35,364 nt of DNA from Planctomycetota bacterium (GTDB taxonomy: Bacteria; Planctomycetota; J058; JAJDCQ01), in contig JAJDCQ010000129.1 of the NCBI GenBank assembly GCA_029260755.1, positions 1 through 35,364 of the forward strand. The letters run 5' to 3'. The notes beneath the pieces are model-generated. The model was not told where the DNA came from. It saw nothing but the letters and a program-made list of their open reading frames with translations, and did no database searches. This document shows, piece by piece, positions 1 through 10,741 of this stretch. How positions within the stretch are numbered: the first letter of the stretch is position 1; the number at the start of each line of letters is the position of its first letter. The position numbers and the translations under genes are program-made.

Positions 1-1
1 C

Positions 2-43
2 GGCGGGACGCCGGGCAGCTTCGCGCTCGGCGCCGACGGCTGA
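2..43 (+). CDS. 3' tip of an unidentified gene (partial)
   Basis: The first bases read in one frame as a short Gly/Ala-rich tail (GGTPGSFALGADG) ending in TGA at 41-43. The piece is too short to identify, and the call rests only on an open frame that ends cleanly and is followed by non-coding-looking, lower-GC sequence. Confidence 0.3.
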   Translation, partial: GGTPGSFALGADG

Positions 44-77
44 ACATCGCGCAAGAACCGCCGGGGCCTGGTCGCGT

Positions 78-108
78 ATGTTCGAATTAGGGGGCTTATT
101 GCGAACAT
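78..108. repeat. Short inverted repeat ATGTTCG...CGAACAT
   Basis: A perfect 7-bp inverted repeat (78-84 and 102-108) is separated by 17 bases that include a GGGGG run. It lies between the partial gene at the window start and the toxin-antitoxin module. It could be a weak hairpin/terminator for the upstream gene or an operator. No T-run follows it, so the function is open. Confidence 0.35.
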
Positions 109-180
109 CCGAGACCTGACCCCTTGCTTCCGAATGGGCGCGGTTCCTGGTGTGCATCGGCGACTGTCGGCCGGGCGTGC

Positions 181-186
181 TATGAT
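181..186 (+). promoter_or_regulatory. Candidate -10 box (TATGAT) of the toxin-antitoxin operon
   Basis: TATGAT differs from the sigma-70 consensus TATAAT at one base and lies 30 bp before the antitoxin start at 217, in a locally AT-richer patch. No convincing -35 element is visible 16-18 bp upstream, so this is a moderate call. Confidence 0.4.
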
Positions 187-216
187 GGCGCTGGCCTCGC
201 GTTCGAGGAGCGACTC

Positions 217-438
217 ATGGAGATCACCACCGGGAAGGTCGTCGACGGCAAGGTCGTCATCGATGGCGCGCCCCTCGTCGAGGGGGCGAGAGTCACGATT
301 CTGGTGCCTGCCGCCGACTCCGGGTTCACGCTCAACGAGGACGAGCGAAAGCTCCTCGCCGAGTCGATCGCCGAGATCGAGCGCGGCGAGTTCATCTCCG
401 GAGACGAGCTGCTCCGGCGAATCGACAAGAGGAGCTGA
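217..438 (+). CDS. Small antitoxin of a ParE/RelE-type toxin-antitoxin pair
   Basis: A 73-residue acidic protein. The ATG at 217 is preferred over upstream in-frame starts because a GAGGAG Shine-Dalgarno lies at 205-210, 6 nt before it. The first 30 residues look like a short beta-rich segment (EITTGKVVDGKVVIDGAPL). The rest is helical and charged, with an NEDERKLLAESIAEIERGE stretch typical of the toxin-binding tails of small antitoxins. The toxin reading frame begins 3 nt after its stop. In such pairs the antitoxin binds and neutralises the toxin and often represses its own promoter. That role is inferred from context, as no named DNA-binding fold is evident. Confidence 0.7.
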   Translation: MEITTGKVVDGKVVIDGAPLVEGARVTILVPAADSGFTLNEDERKLLAESIAEIERGEFISGDELLRRIDKRS

Positions 439-441
439 TCC

Positions 442-789
442 ATTCCCCTCGCCGTCCGTGTCTCGGCGACGGCCGAGGCCCAGATCACGGCAGCGGCGGA
501 CTGGTGGGAGGAGAACCGTCGGTCCGCGCCCAACGCCATCCAGCAGAGCCTCGAAGCGGCCCTCGGGATGCTCGCGGAGCACCCCTCGATCGGGGCGACC
601 TTCGAGGAGGGCCCGCTGGCGGGTGTCCGGCGGCTTCACCTCGGCCGGGTCGGGTATCAACTGTACTATCGCGTGTCGGACGAGCAGTTCCTCGACGTGC
701 TCGGACTCTGGCACAGCAGCCGAGGAGGCGCGCCCGACCTCGGAGCGCCGGACGCTTCTGCGGACCATGGGTCGCCCAGCGCCGGGTAA
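442..789 (+). CDS. ParE/RelE-superfamily toxin, probable ATT start
   Basis: The frame directly following the antitoxin encodes a RelE/ParE-like toxin of about 115 residues. The N-terminus reads PLAVRVSATAEAQITAAADWWEENR, a beta strand followed by the long helix typical of ParE. The core GVRRLHLGRVGYQLYYRVSDEQ and LDVLGLWHSSRG matches the strand pattern 'R...L..fpy.lyYrv....v.vl.v.H..r' of the family. No ATG, GTG, TTG or CTG occurs in frame before ATG 568, which would delete the whole N-terminal half. ATT 442-444 lies 7 nt after a strong AAGAGGAG (427-434) and directly after the antitoxin stop, so ATT is the likely start. The C-terminus (after SRGGAPDL) drifts into non-conserved sequence. ParE toxins inhibit gyrase and RelE toxins cleave mRNA; which applies here cannot be told. 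Confidence 0.72.
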   Translation: MPLAVRVSATAEAQITAAADWWEENRRSAPNAIQQSLEAALGMLAEHPSIGATFEEGPLAGVRRLHLGRVGYQLYYRVSDEQFLDVLGLWHSSRGGAPDLGAPDASADHGSPSAG

Positions 790-861
790 CCCGGCAAGGT
801 GGGTGTGTGCTTCGCCGCTGCCGGATCCCGGCGCATCGAGGGTGGGCTCATCAGCCGAAGG

Positions 862-982
862 GGTCAGATCCAATGAGGACGGCGAGACCGAAGAGGCTCG
901 CCGCGCGCTCGACTGAATCGGATGTGGCGGACCGTTAGTAGGGTGTCCTTCTTCGGTCTCGCCGTCCTCATAGGATCTGACC
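862..982. repeat. 33-bp inverted repeat, IS200/REP-transposase-like ends
   Basis: The arm at 862-894 and the reverse complement of 950-982 match at 32 of 33 positions and are separated by 55 bp. Read outward-in, each arm contains GGTCAGATCC, then an ATG, then codons for MRTARPK. That is a plausible start of a small basic protein, so the repeat looks like two inverted copies of a gene's 5' end. From memory, GGGGTCAGATC-type sequence followed by such a start resembles the 5' edge of Y1 (IS200-like, REP-associated) transposase genes. No transposase body follows either arm. Confidence 0.65.
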
Positions 983-998
983 GCCTGCACTCGAAGCG

Positions 999-1112
999 AT
1001 GCGTCTGGCAACCCGCGCTGAGAGTGAGCAAGACGTGATGCAACGCATAACTGACGAGTTGATCCCATGGACGCTCGGTAGGGACGACCCTCTCGCGCGG
1101 TGGAAGACCTAG
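999..1112 (+). pseudogene. C-terminal remnant of a paralogue of the gene at 4553-5350
   Basis: A 37-codon open frame ends at TAG 1110-1112. Its segment DELIPWTLGRDDPLAR aligns with the C-terminus of the 265-residue protein at 4553-5350 (AELIPWALGRADPVRAR), and the preceding QDVMQRIT resembles YARVREAV in the intact gene. The match ends there: upstream sequence runs into the inverted repeat, so the rest of the gene is missing. Codon choice (TTG, CCA, CTT-type codons) is AT-richer than in the intact copy, consistent with decay or different origin. The remnant is in the same + orientation as the full gene, so the two copies flank kinase 1. Confidence 0.6.
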
Positions 1113-1282
1113 CCGCGCCGCTGCTACTACTAGTCGAAGAAGACCGCATCGCCCGCCGCCTTCGTGCTTGTTGTTGGAGGGGTCAAGTCTGGACTTGGGA
1201 CTTGCCTCGGATGGCTCCCTCGTGGCTCTCGCCTCTCGCGCGCGGGGGGTGAAGAGCGTCGCGAGTGATCGACCTCGTGGCG

Positions 1283-4200
1283 TCAAAGGTCGCCCGGGGT
1301 TCGTGGGTCCTGGGCTCGGGCCTGGTCCATCGCCGCTCGCCGCTGGTCGCCGACCAGGCGCCACGCTTCGGCTCGGAGGGAGAGCCCGACCCTTCCGAGG
1401 CCTTCGTCGCGGGTCTTCTCGAGCTCGGCTCGGGCTTCGCCTCGGCGGCCTCGCTGGGCGAGGAGGTTGGCGAGGAGGACGCGCCCGATGTCGACGCCGA
1501 GGTCGGAGACGTCGATCGTCATCGAGTCGACTCCCCTCGGGATCGTTCCGATGTCGTCGTCGATTCCCGCGCGCAGGGCGGCGATCGCCGCGTCGGGTCG
1601 GCCTGCTCGGACGTGGTGCATCGCCCGGACGCCCTCGACGAGCCAGCACCGGGGCACGATCGGGCCCGCCTCGCGGACGAGCTCGTCGATGGCCGCGTCC
1701 CAGGCGGGGAGGTCGGATGGGCGACCTCCTCCGCGGGTCTCGATCATGTTCCTTCGGAGGATCAGCCCGACGAGGTAGACGAGGTCGTCGCGCGTCTCGT
1801 TGGTGATCGCCTGGACCCGCATCCCCCAGCTCTTGTCCTCGCTCTCCTCGAACTGCTTGAGCGCTCCGAGCTCGCGCGCGTCTCGGGCGACGAGCCTCCC
1901 GAGCTCGACCGGGAGGTCGAACTCGTGGTTGGCGCGCGCGAGGGACGCGCGCCACCGGAGCTGGTAGAGGACCGTCTTGTGGCGCCACCACGGCGACTGC
2001 AGGGTGGGCAGGCGGGCGAGCGCCTCGTTCATGAGCGCCTCGAGGAGGCGCCTCAACCCTTCGCTCGTCGCCGGGAGCTCGATCCTTCGGAGCGTCTCGC
2101 GGAGCGCCGCGGCCTCGGTCGTGCTCAGGTTCGCGAGCGACCCGCTCTGTTGCCAGGCGTCGATCGCCATCACCCGGAACGCCACGACGGTCACGGCGAA
2201 CGGGGGCACCGTGTCGGGCCTCTCGAGGATGCGGCGGACGAGCAGGTCGACGACGTCCCAGTGCTTCAGTACCGCGTCCATCTCGGCCCGGTCGTCTTCG
2301 GGTCGGGCGGCCTCGGCGATCGCGACGGCGACCGCGAGCAGGGTCGCGAGCCGCCCCGCGTCGGCTCGTTCGCCGCGGCCGAGCTCGTCGCGGATGAGGC
2401 CGGGCACGTCGATCAGTCGACCGATGTCGGCGAGCTCGCCGACCCACGGCCAGCTCGCCCCGCGCTCGAAGAGGTAGACGCCCGCCTCGAACCCGGCCTC
2501 CTTGATCGGGCGGTCCGACCCGGGCGCCTGGGCGTTGAAGCCGAAGGCCATCACGGCCGTCTGGAGTCCCCGGAGCCGCTCGTCGTCGGGCGGCAGCAGG
2601 CGCAGGGTGGCGTCGGCGACCGTCCAGAGCTTCCCCGGGTCGGCGTTCTGGAGCTGCACCCACGAGAGGAACGTGACCAGTCGGGCGAGCACCTCCTCGT
2701 CGACGACGCCGTGGACCCGTCCGAGGCGCTCGAGCGCCTCGACCCACTCGCCGAGCTCGTCGGCCACCGCGACGATCGCGGCGAGCTCCTCGGTCCCCTC
2801 GAGCGATCCTCCGCCGGGGAACTCCGGCACCATCGCGGCGATGCGGCCCGCGAGCACCCGCGCGTGGAGGTCGCCGAGGATCGCGCGGGCGGGCCCGTCC
2901 GCGATCTCGCGCGCGGCCCCCTCGAGGGTCGCGTCGAGCCCGCGAGTCACCTTCTCGTTGAGCGCGAGCGTCCCGTCCACGATGGCGGCCCGGAGGCTCT
3001 CGGCGAGCCCGCCGATCCGCTCCGGCGCGACCTTCGCGAGCAGCCCCGGCTCCCGCTCGAGGAGAACGCCGAGCTCGCGGGTGTGGCCCGCGGCGGCGAG
3101 CACCTCGATCACCGCGTCCGCGCGGTTCGCCCAGGGCGGGGCGTCGAACGTGACCGTCCGGACGAAGACGGGGTCGCCCTTCTGGAGCTTGCGGTAGCCG
3201 CGGAGCACCTCGGGCAGGTCGGGGTCGATCACGGTCGCGTCGATGTCGAGCTTCCCGAGGCGCTCCTCGATGGCGAACGCCTCGTCGATCGCGTCGACGT
3301 CGCCCCGTCGCGCGTCGGCGAGGGCGACCTCGAGCTCGGCGAGGAGGCGGGTGACCTCCTCGTGCGCGGCCCTCCCCGCGCTCGCGCTGACGTGGGTGCC
3401 CGCCGCGAAGACGACGACGAAGATCGAACCCGCCGCGAGCGCAGAGGCCGCCATCACCGAGACGATCGCCGCGGCGCGGCGCGGGCCGCGGGCCGGGATG
3501 AACCGGCGGGCGACCCGGGTGACGCGTCCGAGCGGTCGCACGCTCACGCTCTCGCCGCCGACCCAGCGCTCGAGGTCGTCGGCGAACGCGCCGGCGCTCC
3601 GGTAGCGATCCTCGGGCTCCTTCTCCATCGCCTTCAGGCACACCGCCTCGAGCTCCGGCGAGAGCTCGGGCACGATCGAGCGCGGCGGCGTCGGGTGCTT
3701 CGTGAGCACCGCGGCGATCGTGTTGAGGCGGCTCATGCCCTTGAACGGGCGGTGGCCGACGAGGAGGTGGTAGAGGAGCGAGCCGAGGCCGTAGACGTCG
3801 GTCGTCGGCCCGACGACGACCTTCTCGCCGCCGGCGCCGACCTGCTCGGGCGACATGTAGCCGGGCGTCCCCATCATCTCGCCCGTCTTCGTCAGGCTGG
3901 TGTCGGTCGCGCTCTTGGCCAGGCCGAAATCGAGGATCCGCGGGGTGCCCGTCTGGTCGAGGAGCACGTTGCTCGGCTTCAGGTCGCGGTGGAGCACCCC
4001 CTGGACGTGGGCGTGGTGGACCGCGCGGGCGAGCGAGATCGCGATCCTCACCGCCCGGTCGGGGTCCATCGGCTTCTCGCCGCAGGCGTCCTTGAGGGTC
4101 TCGCCCTCGACGAGCTCCATCACGTAGTAGGGCGACATGCCGTGGCGGCCGTGGGTGAACAGCCGCACGATGCTCGGGTGGCCGTCGAGCTTCGCGAGCG

Positions 4201-4423
4201 CCTCGATCTCGCGCTGGAAGCGGGCGACGCCCTGGCTCCCGCTCTCGCTCTCGACGAGGCCCGGGAGGAGGAGCTTCAGGGCGTAGGGGGCGCCCGTCGA
4301 GATGTGGCGCACCCGGAAGACGGCGCCCATCCCGCCGCGGCCGAGCTCGCCGAGGACCTCGAACGGTCCGATGCGGCTGCCGGTCGGCGTGGCGGCGATG
4401 AGCTGGGTGGACCCGCGCGTCAC
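1283..4423 (-). CDS. Kinase 1: membrane-anchored Hanks-type Ser/Thr kinase
   Basis: A 1046-residue protein that phosphorylates Ser/Thr on target proteins. The kinase domain spans about residues 18-290: glycine loop GRGGMG 29-33 region, ATP-binding Lys50 (YALK), catalytic HRDLKPSN from 145, DFG 165-167, GTPGYMSPEQ activation-segment end near 186-194. All key residues are present. A basic linker (RVTRVARRFIPARGPRR) precedes one membrane helix at about 317-341. The ~700-residue C-terminal part is alpha-helical, Ala/Leu/Arg/Glu-rich, and ends in TPR-like helices (AIAALRAGI, GEARAELEKTR). GTG 4423 was chosen because the family's N-terminal motif (TGSRIGPFEVL) starts about 15 residues later and upstream codons overlap a -10 box. 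It is a paralogue of kinase 2 across both the kinase domain and the C-terminal part. Ligand and targets are unknown. Confidence 0.9.
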   Translation of the reverse strand: MTRGSTQLIAATPTGSRIGPFEVLGELGRGGMGAVFRVRHISTGAPYALKLLLPGLVESESGSQGVARFQREIEALAKLDGHPSIVRLFTHGRHGMSPYYVMELVEGETLKDACGEKPMDPDRAVRIAISLARAVHHAHVQGVLHRDLKPSNVLLDQTGTPRILDFGLAKSATDTSLTKTGEMMGTPGYMSPEQVGAGGEKVVVGPTTDVYGLGSLLYHLLVGHRPFKGMSRLNTIAAVLTKHPTPPRSIVPELSPELEAVCLKAMEKEPEDRYRSAGAFADDLERWVGGESVSVRPLGRVTRVARRFIPARGPRRAAAIVSVMAASALAAGSIFVVVFAAGTHVSASAGRAAHEEVTRLLAELEVALADARRGDVDAIDEAFAIEERLGKLDIDATVIDPDLPEVLRGYRKLQKGDPVFVRTVTFDAPPWANRADAVIEVLAAAGHTRELGVLLEREPGLLAKVAPERIGGLAESLRAAIVDGTLALNEKVTRGLDATLEGAAREIADGPARAILGDLHARVLAGRIAAMVPEFPGGGSLEGTEELAAIVAVADELGEWVEALERLGRVHGVVDEEVLARLVTFLSWVQLQNADPGKLWTVADATLRLLPPDDERLRGLQTAVMAFGFNAQAPGSDRPIKEAGFEAGVYLFERGASWPWVGELADIGRLIDVPGLIRDELGRGERADAGRLATLLAVAVAIAEAARPEDDRAEMDAVLKHWDVVDLLVRRILERPDTVPPFAVTVVAFRVMAIDAWQQSGSLANLSTTEAAALRETLRRIELPATSEGLRRLLEALMNEALARLPTLQSPWWRHKTVLYQLRWRASLARANHEFDLPVELGRLVARDARELGALKQFEESEDKSWGMRVQAITNETRDDLVYLVGLILRRNMIETRGGGRPSDLPAWDAAIDELVREAGPIVPRCWLVEGVRAMHHVRAGRPDAAIAALRAGIDDDIGTIPRGVDSMTIDVSDLGVDIGRVLLANLLAQRGRRGEARAELEKTRDEGLGRVGLSLRAEAWRLVGDQRRAAMDQARAQDPRTPGDL

Positions 4424-4488
4424 TTCTCGTCGTGCCTCGGGAGAGGGCCCCGGCCGGCGGACGGCCCGGCGTTCGGCCTCGGTTCGGA

Positions 4489-4494
4489 AGTATA
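4489..4494 (-). promoter_or_regulatory. Candidate -10 box (TATACT) for kinase 1
   Basis: On the minus strand TATACT lies about 65 nt upstream of the GTG start of kinase 1. It contains the core of the palindrome GTATAC, so a -10 could be used in either direction between the two divergent genes. No clear -35 is visible. Confidence 0.4.
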
Positions 4495-4522
4495 CGAGAA
4501 ACGGTCGGAGCCCGGCGAGCGT

Positions 4523-4542
4523 CCCCTCTTTCGAAAGAGAGG
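4523..4542. promoter_or_regulatory. Near-perfect 20-bp palindrome between divergent genes (candidate operator)
   Basis: A 14-bp perfect palindrome CTCTTTCGAAAGAG (4526-4539) extends to 20 bp with one mismatched pair. It sits 11 nt before the ATG at 4553 and about 30 bp upstream of the kinase 1 -10 box. Its right arm also supplies the purine-rich AGAGAGG that probably serves as ribosome binding site for the + strand gene. The position suits a dimeric regulator or a hairpin controlling translation. Confidence 0.45.
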
Positions 4543-4552
4543 TGATGTCGCG

Positions 4553-5350
4553 ATGCCACTCGACGCCCGCCTGCGCGCCGCCGCCCGGCGATTCCGGGCC
4601 ACGGGCGCCCTCGAGGACGAGGTCGCCCTCCTCGGCGAGCGCCTCCGCGCCGGCCACCTCGGGCGCGACCGTCTCCGCCTCGCGGCGGCCCTCGGCCATC
4701 CGGCCGCGGCGCGCCTCACGGGGCCGCTTCCGGGCGCCCCCTCGCTTCCGGGTCGGATGCGGGCCGATGAGATTCCCGGACCGTTCCTCGAGCTGATCCG
4801 CTGGCTCCTCGGCCTCGGTCAGCACGTCCACGAGCGCCTCGTCGCGCCCCGCGCCGCCGCGGCCCTCGCGCGGCGCAGCCTCCCGATCTGGCGCGCGTGC
4901 GAGCCGACGAGCCGCGGCGGGCGATGGGACGTCGACGGCGCCCTCGTCGCGCTCGATGTCTGGATCGCCTGCCCGTGCGCCGAGCACGCGCGCCGCGCGA
5001 AGATGGCCGCCCGCCGCCTCGCCGGAATCGAGGAGGCGATCGCCTATCCCGCCGGCGCCGTCGGCGTCGCCGCGCGTGACGCGGCCCGGAGCGTCTCGCG
5101 GGCGAGCCAGCTCCCGCAGATCCTCGCGACGGCGGTCTTCGCCCTCGGCGCGGCCGGCGTCGTTCCCCTCGCGGTCGAGGTCGACCGGGACGACGAGGTC
5201 GACATCGAGGTCGAGGAGCTCATCGCTGGCTTCGACCCCGGCCTCTACGCGCGCGTCCGGGAGGCGGTCGCCGCCGAGCTCATCCCCTGGGCGCTCGGGC
5301 GGGCCGACCCCGTGCGGGCGCGGCTCGCCGACGCGGCGATGGCGAGCTAA
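4553..5350 (+). CDS. Helical protein of unknown function, divergent from kinase 1
   Basis: A 265-residue soluble protein, no signal peptide or membrane segment. ATG 4553 follows AGAGAGG by about 11 nt and gives an N-terminus (MPLDARLRAAARRFRATGALEDEVALLGERL) continuous with the helical pattern. Residues 35-55 contain DRLRLAAALGHPAA. A middle part has paired helices ending in ALVALDVWIACPCAEHARRAKMAA, with a CPCAEH segment that could bind metal. The C-terminus has an acidic DRDDEVDIEVEEL stretch and ELIPWALGRADP. From memory this resembles a poorly characterised family of small helical proteins common in myxobacteria and planctomycetes ('LRLAA..GH.AA' with 'W..CPC..H'). I cannot name a function. 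It ends 3 bp from the convergent oxidoreductase gene, and a C-terminal remnant of a paralogue lies at 999-1112. Confidence 0.75.
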   Translation: MPLDARLRAAARRFRATGALEDEVALLGERLRAGHLGRDRLRLAAALGHPAAARLTGPLPGAPSLPGRMRADEIPGPFLELIRWLLGLGQHVHERLVAPRAAAALARRSLPIWRACEPTSRGGRWDVDGALVALDVWIACPCAEHARRAKMAARRLAGIEEAIAYPAGAVGVAARDAARSVSRASQLPQILATAVFALGAAGVVPLAVEVDRDDEVDIEVEELIAGFDPGLYARVREAVAAELIPWALGRADPVRARLADAAMAS

Positions 5351-5353
5351 CGT

Positions 5354-6364
5354 TCACCCGTCGAAGCCGTCCAGGACGGTCTTGCCGATCGCCTTTCCGC
5401 TCTCCTGCAGCTCGTGGGCGGATCGCAGGCTCGCGACGCTCAGGGCGCCGCGGTGCTCGTTCACGGTCGGGAGCAGGGTGCCGTCGTCGAGGAGGTCCGC
5501 GACCCGGTTCAGCAGGGCATGCTGCGCGTCCATGTCGTCGGTCTGGAACATGGAGCGGGCGAACATGAACTCCCAGGTGAGCGTCAGCGCCTTGAGCTTG
5601 ATCGGGGCGACGTCGAGAGCCTCGGGGTCGTCGATCAGCGCGATGTGCCCGCGAGGCGCGATCAGCTCGACGATGGACGCGAAGTGACTCCCCGTCTGGG
5701 TGAGGGAGGCGACCCAGCGCGGCGAGATGCCCAGCGCCTTCATCTCCTCGTCGAGCGGCTCGCGGTGATCGACGACGTGGTCCGCCCCCATCCGTTCGAC
5801 CCACGCTCGGGTGTCGTCTCGCGACGCCGTCGCGATGACCTCCAGGCCGGTGAGCCTCTTCGCCAGCTGGATCAGGATCGACCCGACTCCGCCGGCGCCG
5901 CCGATCACGAGCAGCGCCTCGCCCGCCCCGTCGCCTTCCTTCAGCCCGAAGCCGTCGAAGAGGATCTCCCAGGCGGTGATGGTGGTCAGCGGCATGGCGG
6001 CGGACTCGGCGAAGCCGAGCGATGACGGCTTCCGCCCGACGATGCGCTCGTCGACGACGTGAAGGGCGGCGTTGGTGCCGGGCCGGGAGACGTCGCCCGC
6101 GTAGAAGACCTCGTCGCCGGGCCGGAACCGTGTCGTCTCGGACCCGACCTCTCGCACGATCCCCGCGGCGTCGAAGCCGAGGATGCGCGGCGCGCCGTGC
6201 GGCTGGAGGTTGGCGCGCAGCTTCACGTCGACCGGGTTGACCGAGACGCCGCGGACTTCCACGAGGAGGTCCTTCGGACCCGGCTTCGGAGCATCCACCT
6301 CGAGCTCGATGAGCGCGTCCTTCGCGGAGATCGGACCGGCGGCCGGATAGCCGATGGCTTTCAT
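5354..6364 (-). CDS. Zinc-type alcohol dehydrogenase-like (MDR) NAD(P)H oxidoreductase
   Basis: A 336-residue medium-chain dehydrogenase/reductase. The GroES-like N-terminal domain contains VSVNPVDVKLRA and ILGFDAAGIVREVGSETTRFRPGDEVFY. The Rossmann domain has GGAGGVGSILIQLAKRL, the NAD(P) loop, followed by EVIATASRDDTRAWVERMGADHVVDH. This is the pattern of the 'zinc-binding alcohol dehydrogenase family' related to quinone oxidoreductases (TIGR02817-like). The catalytic zinc Cys of true alcohol dehydrogenases is absent from the VSVNPVD loop and no structural-zinc Cys cluster is seen, so a zinc-independent NADPH-dependent enone/quinone reductase is more likely. A GAAGGA precedes the ATG by about 10 nt. 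It lies 73 nt downstream of kinase 2 on the same strand and may be cotranscribed or use a TAGAGT box at 6430-6435. Substrate unknown. Confidence 0.88.
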   Translation of the reverse strand: MKAIGYPAAGPISAKDALIELEVDAPKPGPKDLLVEVRGVSVNPVDVKLRANLQPHGAPRILGFDAAGIVREVGSETTRFRPGDEVFYAGDVSRPGTNAALHVVDERIVGRKPSSLGFAESAAMPLTTITAWEILFDGFGLKEGDGAGEALLVIGGAGGVGSILIQLAKRLTGLEVIATASRDDTRAWVERMGADHVVDHREPLDEEMKALGISPRWVASLTQTGSHFASIVELIAPRGHIALIDDPEALDVAPIKLKALTLTWEFMFARSMFQTDDMDAQHALLNRVADLLDDGTLLPTVNEHRGALSVASLRSAHELQESGKAIGKTVLDGFDG

Positions 6365-6437
6365 GTCGGGTCGTTCCTTCGTCGGGCCGTCGCCCGTCTG
6401 GGGCTGCGCGAGAGCGTGCCACGGTGCCGACTCTAAC

Positions 6438-9577
<3,140 letters not shown>

Positions 9578-9581
<4 letters not shown>

Positions 9582-10741
9582 CGTCCCCCCTCGCCTTCGT
9601 CGGTCTCGGTGATCGTGAGGCGGGCGACCCGGTTCGTCGGCCGGCGCTTCGCGTCGAGGCCGCCGACGAGGAAGAGGGCGCCGTCGGCGGCGACGAGGCC
9701 GCGATGGTCCATGCTCGCCCGAGCGTCGGGCGGCAGCGTCCCCCAGGCGTCGCGCTCGGCGTCCCAGAAGAAGGTCGTCGCGGAGGCGTCGGCCGGCGTG
9801 CCGTCGTAGCCGACGCCGTCGTAGTTGTAGGCGCGGTCGGTCCCGCCCTTGAAGGCGAGGATGCCCGAGTCGTCGAGCGGCCCGGCCGCGATGCGGTAGC
9901 GAGCGCCGCCGGGGTGGTCGGGGAGCTTCGCCCACGCGATCTTCGCCGGGTCGTCGGCATCGATTCGACCGATCCACGAGGCGGCGTCGGTGAAGAAGCC
10001 GGGCCGCCGAGCTCGGTCGACGATCACGCCGTCGACGTAGACGATCGCGTCGCCGACGATCCCGCCGGCGTGGCCGAAGACCTTCTCGCCGGGGATCGGC
10101 GTGGCCTGCCGCCACGCGTCGGCCGCCGGATCGTAGATCTGCACGGCGGCGACGTTGTCCCGGTCGCTCCATCCGCTGATCAGGTAGATCGACTGCCCCC
10201 GCCAGAGCCCGCTCACCGCGTCGTCCGACGGGACCGGGATCGGCGCGCCCTTGCTCCAGGCGTCCGCCGCCGGGTCGTAGACGTCGACGTCGGGGACGCT
10301 CACCTCCTTGCCGTCGGGGGCGACGGTGTAGCCGCCGATGAGGTAGACCTTGCCCGCGACCGCCTGCGCCGTCGCGGCGAGTCGGCCGGCCGGGCCGGGG
10401 ACGTCGGCGATGCGGCTCCACCGCTTCGCGGCGATGTCATAGCGATACGCTGCGCGAGTGATCGCCGCGTGGTCCTTCGCCGCGCCGAGGCCGAGGAACG
10501 AGAGGAGGATCGGCTTCCCGTCGAGCTCGAGGGCGGCGACGGCGTTGTTCGCGACCGCCTCGGGGAGCGGCGTCTCGTCGGACCAGCGGGCGGTGAACGC
10601 GCGGGCGGCGGGGCGGGGGGCGCCGCCCTCGTCGTCCCCGTCGTCGCCGGGGGCGGCTGCCGCGGCGACCGCGAGGGCGCTCGACGCGGCGACGGTGACC
10701 GCCGCGATCGCTGCCCGGCGGCGGGTGGGGGCGCGCGTCAC
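9578..10741 (-). CDS. Exported Kelch-repeat beta-propeller protein
   Basis: A 387-residue protein. The N-terminus (basic TRRR, then an Ala/Val-rich run at about 10-31) is a signal peptide or anchor. Kelch-type repeats follow: YDIAAKRWSRIADVPGPAGR near 101-120, KVYLIGGY with VDVYDPAADAWSKGAPIPVP at 131-171, SIYLISGW with VQIYDPAADAWRQATPIPG at 184-218, FFWDAERDAWGTLPP near 324-338, and ALFLVGGLD at 355-363. The GG doublets and the 'YDP..D.W' blades are diagnostic of a Kelch propeller, normally a protein- or sugar-binding scaffold. It starts with GTG overlapping the stop of kinase 3 (GTGA) and its stop overlaps the ATG of kinase 2. It lies between two kinases whose C-terminal domains would face the same compartment, so it may bind one of them. 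That is inference. Confidence 0.88.

Larger units (their letters stand above)
790..1282. other. Gene-poor stretch with mobile-element and paralogue remnants
   Basis: No complete gene is supported over these 493 bases, and base composition drops below the surrounding level. It holds GGGGTCA-type motifs, a 33-bp inverted repeat (862-894/950-982), a degenerate 3' gene remnant (999-1112) and a CAAGTC-TG-GACTTG repeat (1184-1197). It looks like a scrap zone between the toxin-antitoxin cassette and the 3' end of kinase 1. Confidence 0.6.

Noticed and set aside
1265..5350. Very long open frame on the + strand opposite kinase 1
   Set aside because: It is the antisense shadow of kinase 1, has no recognisable domain, and is open only because GC-rich codons avoid stops. 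Only its end, from ATG 4553, is a plausible gene.
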